A DNA stretch of 64,000 bases from Terribacillus aidingensis (GTDB lineage: Bacteria > Bacillota > Bacilli > Bacillales > Amphibacillaceae): NCBI RefSeq assembly GCF_900215625.1, contig NZ_OBEK01000001.1, positions 868,001 through 932,000 of the forward strand. The letters run 5' to 3'. The notes below the pieces were generated by a model. That model was not told the origin of the DNA. It did not search any database and worked only from the letters and a program-made list of their open reading frames with translations. Below are positions 17,212-23,780 of the stretch, piece by piece; within the stretch, counting starts at the first letter, position 1; every line of letters starts with the position of its first letter. The translations under genes and the position numbers were made by a program.

Positions 17212-18096
17212 ATGCGTATAACACAAAGTATGATGTCTAATAGAATGCTGAGTAACTTGAGCAACAGTTACAGCGACTTGAATAAATACTCTGAACAGCT
17301 GTCTTCAGGTAAAAAGATTACAAAACCTTCTGACGACCCTGTTGTTGCTACCAAAGGGATGAGTTATCGTACCGAGGTGCGAGATGTGGAGCAGTATAAG
17401 CGGAATCTATCCGAAGCGCAAACTTGGATTGATAACTCTGATTCTGCACTGAGTAATGCTACGAGTGCTCTTCAGCGAATCCGGGAGCTCGCAGTTCAAG
17501 CAAGCAATGGCACGTATGAAGAAGGACAGCGCGGAAACATCGCGCAAGAAGTAGATCAGCTGAAAGAACAGCTGGCATCCGTTGCAAATACACAGATTAA
17601 CGAGAAATACATTTTCAATGGATCGGCGACAGATACTGCACCAGTCGTTATTAATGAGGATGGCAGTGCAACTGTTGATTTCAATACTAATGCAGTAAGT
17701 CTTACTTTATCCAAAGGCGTTGAGGTGAAGATGAACGTGAATGGAGGGAATGTGTTTGGAGAAAAGCTTTTCAATGACTTGGAAAACTTTTCTGCTGCAC
17801 TTCGTTCAGGAGGATCGGATGAGGATCTAGATCAGTACATAGGCGCACTTGATGAGAACATAAATAATCTTGTGAATGAACGTGCTGACCTAGGTGCTCG
17901 CATGAATCGGATGGACCTAGTGGCATCTCGCTTGGATGATCAAGAACTTTCTGCAACAAAGCTGATGTCCGATAATGAAGATGCCGAAATGGAAGAGGTT
18001 ATTATGAATCTTACTTCTCAAGAGGCAGTACACCGAGCAGCAATGTCAGCTGGGGCACGTATCATCCAGCCGACACTAATGGATTTCTTAAGATAA
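17212..18096 (+). CDS. flgL: Flagellar hook-associated protein 3 (FlgL)
   Basis: A 294-residue flagellin-like junction protein linking FlgK to the flagellin filament. The N-terminal helix MRITQSMMSNRMLSNL and SSGKKITKPSDDPV, and the C-terminal helix MNLTSQEAVHRAAMSAGARI are typical. The ribosome site GGGAGGT lies inside the end of flgK, implying coupled translation. A terminator-like hairpin follows before yviE. Confidence 0.95.
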   Translation: MRITQSMMSNRMLSNLSNSYSDLNKYSEQLSSGKKITKPSDDPVVATKGMSYRTEVRDVEQYKRNLSEAQTWIDNSDSALSNATSALQRIRELAVQASNGTYEEGQRGNIAQEVDQLKEQLASVANTQINEKYIFNGSATDTAPVVINEDGSATVDFNTNAVSLTLSKGVEVKMNVNGGNVFGEKLFNDLENFSAALRSGGSDEDLDQYIGALDENINNLVNERADLGARMNRMDLVASRLDDQELSATKLMSDNEDAEMEEVIMNLTSQEAVHRAAMSAGARIIQPTLMDFLR

Positions 18097-18102
18097 ATGT
18101 AT

Positions 18103-18131
18103 AAAGCTCTGCCAGCTGGCGGAGCTTTTTG
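18103..18131 (+). terminator. Terminator-like hairpin after flgL
   Basis: AAAGCTCTGCC (18103-18113) pairs with GGCGGAGCTTT (18118-18128) with one wobble pair, then TTT. It separates flgM-flgL from yviE-fliW-csrA. Confidence 0.65.
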
Positions 18132-18151
18132 TATAGAAAGGAGTAATCGAC

Positions 18152-18745
18152 ATGGATATGCCACAGGTACGATTACAGTCACAGCAAGCTAAGATTAGTT
18201 TGACCATTACGGATGCTGCGGTTCAGATAGAACAGCCAGAAGCTGAGCAATCAATCCGTCAGCCGCATGCTGAAATTACAATGCATACGACACCATCCAA
18301 GCTGACAATCGACCAGACACAAGCTTGGAATGATATGGATTTAAAATCTGTTTTTAAGCGAACAGAAGACTTTGCAAAGCTAGGGAAAAAATCTTACTTG
18401 GAAGGCATCACACGCCGCGTCCAAGAAGGCAAGGAAATGATGGAGATTGAAAATGGCGGGAATCCGATTGCAAATCAAGCAAGGCGAATTGCGGAGCGGA
18501 AGCTAAAAGACTTTGCAATAGGATGGATTCCTTCCCAGTTTTCTGTTAAGTCTGACTATCAGCCATCTGAATTAAACATTAATGTAAAGGTTAATCAGCC
18601 CGAAATAAAGAATACACCGCATAAACCTCAATTTGAATTTCAGCGTGGTCAAGTAGATACAGGTATTGCGCAGTATCAATCACTTAAAGTGGATTTTGAT
18701 AACTTGAAGTTCTATGGAGTCAACGGGTTCGAGATGAATATATAA
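18152..18745 (+). CDS. yviE: YviE, DUF6470-type flagellar cluster protein
   Basis: A 197-residue soluble protein beginning MDMPQVRLQSQQAKISLTI. It has the family's repeated short beta segments with Gln-rich stretches and the conserved GITRRVQEGKEMMEIENGG block (residues about 89-107). It is always found between flgL and fliW in Bacillaceae; no biochemical role is firmly known. AAAGGAG lies upstream. The next gene, fliW, starts 11 bp after its stop, so they share a transcript. Confidence 0.85.
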   Translation: MDMPQVRLQSQQAKISLTITDAAVQIEQPEAEQSIRQPHAEITMHTTPSKLTIDQTQAWNDMDLKSVFKRTEDFAKLGKKSYLEGITRRVQEGKEMMEIENGGNPIANQARRIAERKLKDFAIGWIPSQFSVKSDYQPSELNINVKVNQPEIKNTPHKPQFEFQRGQVDTGIAQYQSLKVDFDNLKFYGVNGFEMNI

Positions 18746-18756
18746 GGAGTTTTGAA

Positions 18757-19194
18757 ATGAATATTAAAACAAAATACTTTGGCGGTATGTCAGTAGATGA
18801 GAAGGCGGTTATTCGTTTTGACAAGGGAATACCAGGATTTCCAGAAGAAAAGACATTTATATTAATTGATTTTCCGGAAAATCCGCTGTTTCAGATTCTG
18901 CAAAGCACCGTCACTGTTCATGTAGCTTTTATCGTTGCGAGCCCATACCATTTCCATCAGGATTATGCTTTCGATTTGAGTGAACAAACAAAAGCGGAAC
19001 TAGTAATAACGAAGCCAGAACAAGTTAAAATTTTATCTATATTAACTTTACGTAATCCATTTTCGAATAGCACAATCAACTTGCAAGCACCGCTCGTTAT
19101 CAACACGGATGCCCTTAAAGGTCAACAGATTATTCTCTCAGATGGCTTCTCTACACGCAACCCTTTGCAGACTGAGAAAGCGAGGGCAGAATAA
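18757..19194 (+). CDS. fliW: Flagellar assembly factor FliW, CsrA antagonist
   Basis: A 145-residue protein that binds either flagellin or CsrA. When flagellin is exported, FliW is freed and sequesters CsrA, lifting repression of hag translation. Motifs: [17 protein letters not shown] near the N-terminus and the C-terminal [18 protein letters not shown]. The TAA stop overlaps the csrA ATG, so the antagonist pair is translationally coupled. Confidence 0.95.
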   Translation: MNIKTKYFGGMSVDEKAVIRFDKGIPGFPEEKTFILIDFPENPLFQILQSTVTVHVAFIVASPYHFHQDYAFDLSEQTKAELVITKPEQVKILSILTLRNPFSNSTINLQAPLVINTDALKGQQIILSDGFSTRNPLQTEKARAE

Positions 19195-19424
19195 TGCTTG
19201 TACTAACAAGAAAAGTTGGCGAGTCAGTTAAAATTGGTAATGATATTGAATTGACGATTCTTAGTATAGATGGAGAGCAAATTAAGCTGGGTATTGATGC
19301 CCCTAAGGAAATAACTATACATCGAAAGGAAGTTTATCTTGCTATCGAGCAGGAGAATAGTACTGCGGCAAATACCTCAGTCGATTTACTTAATTTCTTA
19401 AAAAATAATGAAGAAAAAAGCTAA
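19194..19424 (+). CDS. csrA: Translational repressor CsrA
   Basis: A 76-residue RNA-binding homodimer that represses hag translation by occupying sites in the hag leader. The sequence [19 protein letters not shown] and the C-terminal [10 protein letters not shown] are diagnostic; residues past about 60 form the Gram-positive C-terminal extension that contributes to FliW binding. Its stop codon lies inside the -35 element of the hag promoter. Confidence 0.96.
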   Translation: MLVLTRKVGESVKIGNDIELTILSIDGEQIKLGIDAPKEITIHRKEVYLAIEQENSTAANTSVDLLNFLKNNEEKS

Positions 19425-19448
19425 ACATCTAGTAAAAACCTCCGATAT
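19422..19448 (+). promoter_or_regulatory. Sigma-D promoter of hag
   Basis: TAAA (19422-19425) and TCCGATAT (19441-19448) with a 15-bp spacer match the sigma-D consensus in 11 of 12 positions. The TAAA overlaps the csrA stop codon. Confidence 0.85.
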
Positions 19449-19467
19449 ATATAGTACAGCAAAGGAA

Positions 19468-19491
19468 AGCAGCGGGCGGCCGACCGCTGCT
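19468..19491 (+). promoter_or_regulatory. 5' stem-loop in hag leader
   Basis: AGCAGCGG (19468-19475) and CCGCTGCT (19484-19491) form a perfect 8-bp GC-rich stem with an 8-nt loop near the expected 5' end, likely an mRNA-stabilising structure. Confidence 0.6.
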
Positions 19492-19502
19492 AACCAAGAA
19501 AA

Positions 19503-19516
19503 CCACAAGGATGTGG
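19503..19516 (+). promoter_or_regulatory. CsrA-binding hairpin in hag leader
   Basis: CCACA-AGGA-TGTGG is a 5-bp perfect stem that displays AGGA in a four-base loop, the classic high-affinity CsrA site. A second CsrA-type site, CAAGGAGGA at 19531-19539, covers the Shine-Dalgarno sequence. Confidence 0.75.
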
Positions 19517-19548
19517 GCTGTACTTAAACTCAAGGAGGAATTTTTAAA

Positions 19549-20397
19549 ATGAGAATCAATCATAACATTGCAGCACTTAACACGTTCAACAAATTGAGCG
19601 CTAACCAAAATTCAACACAAGGATCACTAGAAAAACTATCTTCTGGTCTTAAAATCAACAAAGCGGGAGACGATGCTGCAGGTCTAGCAATCTCCGAGAA
19701 AATGCGTGGACAAATCCGCGGTCTTGACATGGCTTCTAAAAACGCACAAGACGGTATCTCTTTGATCCAAACTGCTGAGGGTGCTTTGAACGAAACTCAT
19801 TCTATCCTACAGCGTATGCGTGAATTGGCTACACAGTCTGCCAACGATACAAACACAGATACAGACCGTGCTGAACTTCAAAAAGAAGTAGATCAGTTGG
19901 CTCAAGAAATCACTCGTATCTCAACAGATACTGAATTTAACACGAAGAAACTAATCAACGGTGAAATTGATTCTACTGATGCTGGAACTGCTCTTACTTT
20001 CCATATTGGTGCTAACCAAGATCAAAATATTTCTCTTGATATTTCTGACATGGGAGCGTCTGCTCTAGGAGTAGAAGGGGCATCTGCTACAGCAGGTATT
20101 AACATCTCTTCTCAAAGTGATGCTAACGCTGCGATTTCTACAATCAACGCTGCGATTGAAACAGTATCTGCTGAGCGTTCTAAGCTTGGTGCATACCAAA
20201 ACCGTTTGGATCACACAATCAATAACTTGCAAACATCTTCTGAAAACTTAACTGCTTCTGAATCTCGTATCAGAGACGTTAACATGGCTGAAGAAATGAT
20301 GAACTTCACGAAGAACAACATCCTTTCTCAAGCTGCACAGTCTATGCTTGCACAAGCTAACCAACAGCCGCAGGGTGTATTGCAACTTCTACAATAA
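19549..20397 (+). CDS. hag: Flagellin
   Basis: A 282-residue flagellin, the filament subunit, with complete D0/D1 ends: MRINHNIAALNTFNKLS at the N-terminus and NILSQAAQSMLAQANQQPQG at the C-terminus. The middle (about 145-205) is short and rich in Ser, Thr, Asn and Asp and would be the exposed part and the natural target of any glycan modification. AAGGAGG lies 10 nt upstream. Codon use is strongly biased, as expected for a very highly expressed gene. Two tandem terminator hairpins follow. Confidence 0.97.
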   Translation: MRINHNIAALNTFNKLSANQNSTQGSLEKLSSGLKINKAGDDAAGLAISEKMRGQIRGLDMASKNAQDGISLIQTAEGALNETHSILQRMRELATQSANDTNTDTDRAELQKEVDQLAQEITRISTDTEFNTKKLINGEIDSTDAGTALTFHIGANQDQNISLDISDMGASALGVEGASATAGINISSQSDANAAISTINAAIETVSAERSKLGAYQNRLDHTINNLQTSSENLTASESRIRDVNMAEEMMNFTKNNILSQAAQSMLAQANQQPQGVLQLLQ

Positions 20398-20402
20398 TAA
20401 TG

Positions 20403-20430
20403 TTATAGGCGAATTTATTTCGCCTATAAA
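20403..20430 (+). terminator. First terminator-like hairpin after hag
   Basis: TTATAGGCGAA (20403-20413) and TTCGCCTATAA (20419-20429) form a perfect 11-bp stem. It is followed by A residues rather than T, so termination may rely on the second hairpin. Confidence 0.6.
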
Positions 20431-20465
20431 AATACTGATCCAACATATTTGGATCAGTATTTTTA
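20431..20465 (+). terminator. Second hag terminator
   Basis: AATACTGATCC (20431-20441) and GGATCAGTATT (20451-20461) form a perfect 11-bp stem running into TTTT, ending only 17 bp before the next gene. Confidence 0.85.
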
Positions 20466-20481
20466 TAGATTGAGGTGTATT

Positions 20482-22383
20482 ATGAATAAACCACAAGTAT
20501 CTCTTTGCATGATTGTGAAGAATGAAGAAAAAGTAATTGGACGTTGCTTAGATTCCGTAGTTAATTTGGTTGACGATATAGTTATTGTAGATACAGGTTC
20601 AACTGACCGTACAATTGAGATTATTAAAGAGTACGAAAGTGCACGTTTGTTTCATTATAAGTGGAATAATAATTTTGCAGATGCCAGAAACTTTGCAGCT
20701 AGTCAAGCTATAGGTGATTGGATTTTAGTATTAGATGCAGATGAATTCTTGGAAACAGGGAACGCAAAACATGTAATTGATAACTTAAAGTACACAAAAG
20801 AAGACGTATTTGCTATTAACATAGTGAATTTTGTAGGTGTCGATGGGACACGTACATTAGAGAATAAGCATGTGAGATTATATAGAAATACAGGTAAATA
20901 TCATTATACTAGAGCTATACACGAGCAACTCGTACACAAAGATAATAAAAATATAACTGTCAATTTATCAGACCTTATTGCTTATCACTCTGGATACTTA
21001 GATGACGTAGTGAAAAAGAAATCAAAAACAGACAGGAACACCAAGTTATTAAAATTACAATTAAAAAAAGGAAAAGAGGGCTTTGACTATTACAATCTAG
21101 GCAATGAATTAAAGAAAGAAAAGAAATATGAGCAGGCCCTTGATGCTTATCTGAAAGCATATAAGAAAAAGGAAGATCCATTTATTAACTGGGTTCCTAT
21201 ATGCTTATTAAATATTATTGAAACTTTATTTACGTTAAATAGATATAATGATGCATTAGAGATTCTTAAAGATGCAACAAGAATTTACTCCGATGCAGCG
21301 GACTTCTTGTATATGAAGGGGGCTATTTATCTAGCTCAAGGAAGAAAAGAAGATGCCAAACAAGTATTTACATTGATATTAAGTGAGCGAGCGTCTTTTA
21401 AAACGGTGGTTAAAAGCTCTGATTTTATTGAATACCTTCCTGCATTGAGATTAGGTAGAGTTTATGAAATAGAGAAGAATATGGACAAAGCTGTACAATA
21501 TTATTCGAAAGCTTTAAATGTTAATAATCATTGTTTTGAATCTCTTACAAGCCTTATGAGATTATTCGCAATTCATACCTCGATTAAAGAAACACTGGAT
21601 TTTGCCAAGCCATTTCTAAAAAATAACTTGGAGGATGTCTTGCTGTTTGTATTAAACGATGGGTTATATGAGCTTGCAGATTTAATTACCCAGGAATTCG
21701 AAATAGAAGAAAATATCTTAGATATTATTCAAGTTAAAATCTCTTTAATACAAAACAAGGCACTAAAGAATGATTTGTTTGGGAAAGATGAACAAAAGCT
21801 TGCTTTGGCATTAAAGAAAAAATACCTGGACGCTGGTGATATTTATTTACTTAACAGACTTAACCCTTCACAGGAATTAAGTCAGGTTTATAAGAGCATC
21901 ATCAGGAATTCTTTTTTAGCTTTCTTGATTGACAAGGAATTTGATGTGTCTGTGTTACAAAAAGAGGAGTATACATCAGAATTCTGTTATATGATTAGAA
22001 AGTTGCTTAAATACAACAACTATGAGGTTGCCAATGAACTGCTAGATTATGTTAATTTGTTTGCACCCTCCGTTTATGCGAAACTCGGCGGAATCTTCTT
22101 CTCACTTTCACAAGAAGACCTTGCAATGTCTTTTTATGAGAAAGCTGAATCTCACACACTGGAAAGTCAGGACTTTTTAAATGTAATTTTATGGTTAAGA
22201 GCTCAGGAAAATAAACAGGAAGCTAATAGAATTGCGAAAGAGGCTTTAGGAAAGTTCCAAGGAGATTACCGTTTTTATGAACAGATAATTGAAACAGACT
22301 CGGATCCTGAGCCATATCTAATGGAGGCTTTGGATATATACAAAGATAGCATTACATTTGAACAGATGTTATTGGAAATATGA
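20482..22383 (+). CDS. Family 2 glycosyltransferase with TPR repeats (SunS-like architecture)
   Basis: A 633-residue protein. Residues about 1-230 are a GT-A family 2 domain: SLCMIVKNEE, VDTGSTDRTIEII, FADARNFAA and the nucleotide-sugar DxD at Asp85-Ala-Asp87 in LVLDADEFLE. The rest is a helical TPR array (YYNLGNELKKEKKYEQALDA and similar, about 215-620). The S-glycosyltransferase SunS has this order of domains, and such enzymes glycosylate peptides or proteins. Its place right after hag suggests flagellin as acceptor, an inference. Start 20482 follows GAGGTG; the frame back to 20449 lies in the terminator. The gene is visibly more A+T-rich than its neighbours. Confidence 0.82.
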   Translation: MNKPQVSLCMIVKNEEKVIGRCLDSVVNLVDDIVIVDTGSTDRTIEIIKEYESARLFHYKWNNNFADARNFAASQAIGDWILVLDADEFLETGNAKHVIDNLKYTKEDVFAINIVNFVGVDGTRTLENKHVRLYRNTGKYHYTRAIHEQLVHKDNKNITVNLSDLIAYHSGYLDDVVKKKSKTDRNTKLLKLQLKKGKEGFDYYNLGNELKKEKKYEQALDAYLKAYKKKEDPFINWVPICLLNIIETLFTLNRYNDALEILKDATRIYSDAADFLYMKGAIYLAQGRKEDAKQVFTLILSERASFKTVVKSSDFIEYLPALRLGRVYEIEKNMDKAVQYYSKALNVNNHCFESLTSLMRLFAIHTSIKETLDFAKPFLKNNLEDVLLFVLNDGLYELADLITQEFEIEENILDIIQVKISLIQNKALKNDLFGKDEQKLALALKKKYLDAGDIYLLNRLNPSQELSQVYKSIIRNSFLAFLIDKEFDVSVLQKEEYTSEFCYMIRKLLKYNNYEVANELLDYVNLFAPSVYAKLGGIFFSLSQEDLAMSFYEKAESHTLESQDFLNVILWLRAQENKQEANRIAKEALGKFQGDYRFYEQIIETDSDPEPYLMEALDIYKDSITFEQMLLEI

Positions 22384-22384
22384 T

Positions 22385-22414
22385 AAAACGCACCTTATTA
22401 GTAGGTGCGTTTTT
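22385..22414 (+). terminator. Hairpin between GT2-TPR and GT4 genes
   Basis: AAAACGCACCT (22385-22395) and AGGTGCGTTTT (22403-22413) form a perfect 11-bp stem ending in T residues. Confidence 0.75.
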
Positions 22415-22449
22415 AATTGAAAAAAAACGAAAAGCAGAGGTGCAGTTTC

Positions 22450-23763
22450 ATGTTAATAGATATAGTTTTAGGGTATGCAGAAGGAAAAGGCGGATTAGAA
22501 GATGTGCTGACTACAGTATCAAAAGGCCTCGTGAATAAAGGACATAAAGTGCGTGTGTTACAATCACATCCTCCAAAATACAGAGAGTGGGAGGAAACAA
22601 TCACTGAAATTTATTATTACGGTCAAGAAGCTAAGGTGGAAGAAGAGACGGTGCATTCTATGCAAATGGGTTATGCAAACTTTTTGAAAGATAGTGACCT
22701 GCCAGATGTAATCATAGCAACGCATGCCCCTATACTAAGCTACATTTGCAGGACAGCTATTGCTCGCTTCAAGCCAAATACACCGGTCTTATCTTGGTTG
22801 CATGGACCTCCAGCCTATTTTGGGGGAGAAAGGTATTTAAATTATAGTGATGCTCACCTCGCTATTTCTTCAAGTATAGGTCGTACAATTACTGATTATA
22901 TCGAGGAACAACCAGTATATTTGATTAGTAATCCAGTAGATGTTAATCAACATGTAATTGCTCGATCTGAAGAATTAAAAATAATTTTTATTGGCCGACT
23001 GAGTAATAAAGAAAAAAGGCTTGATGTATTGCTGAGAGCATTAAAGGGTGTGAAAGGAGACTGGAGCCTAACCGTTATAGGAGACGGGCCAGATAAGCAT
23101 ATGCTGCATGATCTGGCGGAAAGTTTACAGATTAGTGATAAAATATCATGGCTGGGCTGGAGAACTGAACCTTGGAATGAGATAGATGATGCCTCTGTAC
23201 TGGTCTTACCTTCTGATTTTGAAGGGTTTGGATTAGTATTAATAGAAGCGCTCTGTCGGGGAGTGGCGGTCATTTCTTCTGATACAGATGGGGCAAGAGA
23301 TATAGTTGAAAACGGTGTTAATGGATGGATCTTTCCTAAAGGTGATGTAAATAATTTAAAAGACCTGCTTAACGCAATCCAACTAAATGAAATTACTCTT
23401 CCAGATCAAAGAAAATGTATTAATTCTGTGGTAATGTACAAATCGGATAAAGTTGTCGAGAAAATAAATGACATCCTTATTCACTTCACACATGAAGTAA
23501 ACAATAATATTGTAAAGGGTTTGCAAGAGGATGTGGTAACTTGTAATTTTATAAGTACAGATATTTATTCAACTTTAATAAAAGCTCTATCAGATAATAA
23601 TGGTTTTCACTGGTGGGAATTAAAAATTAATATCATTAATTATTCATATACAAAGGCTGTTGTTCTTTTCTCATATCAAACGGACGAGCATGCTAATATA
23701 GAGGAAGCTAGGGTAAGATTAATTAATAATAACGGAACTTGGCAGGTGAAAAGAATCTTTTAG
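22450..23763 (+). CDS. Family 4 glycosyltransferase with extra C-terminal domain
   Basis: A 437-residue GT-B enzyme. The N-terminal Rossmann domain has GYAEGKGGLEDVL; the C-terminal one has IFIGRLSNKEKRLDVLL with donor-binding Arg183 and Lys189, VIGDGPDK, and the E-x7-E motif Glu258-Glu266 in FEGFGLVLIEAL. Residues about 350-437 form an additional alpha/beta domain ending VRLINNNGTWQVKRIF that recurs inside the next gene product. GAGGTG precedes ATG 22450; TTG 22417 lies in the terminator stem region. The sugar and acceptor are unknown; flagellin is suggested by position. It is A+T-rich like the gene before it. Confidence 0.82.
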   Translation: MLIDIVLGYAEGKGGLEDVLTTVSKGLVNKGHKVRVLQSHPPKYREWEETITEIYYYGQEAKVEEETVHSMQMGYANFLKDSDLPDVIIATHAPILSYICRTAIARFKPNTPVLSWLHGPPAYFGGERYLNYSDAHLAISSSIGRTITDYIEEQPVYLISNPVDVNQHVIARSEELKIIFIGRLSNKEKRLDVLLRALKGVKGDWSLTVIGDGPDKHMLHDLAESLQISDKISWLGWRTEPWNEIDDASVLVLPSDFEGFGLVLIEALCRGVAVISSDTDGARDIVENGVNGWIFPKGDVNNLKDLLNAIQLNEITLPDQRKCINSVVMYKSDKVVEKINDILIHFTHEVNNNIVKGLQEDVVTCNFISTDIYSTLIKALSDNNGFHWWELKINIINYSYTKAVVLFSYQTDEHANIEEARVRLINNNGTWQVKRIF

Positions 23764-23780
23764 AAAAGAGGAACAATGTC

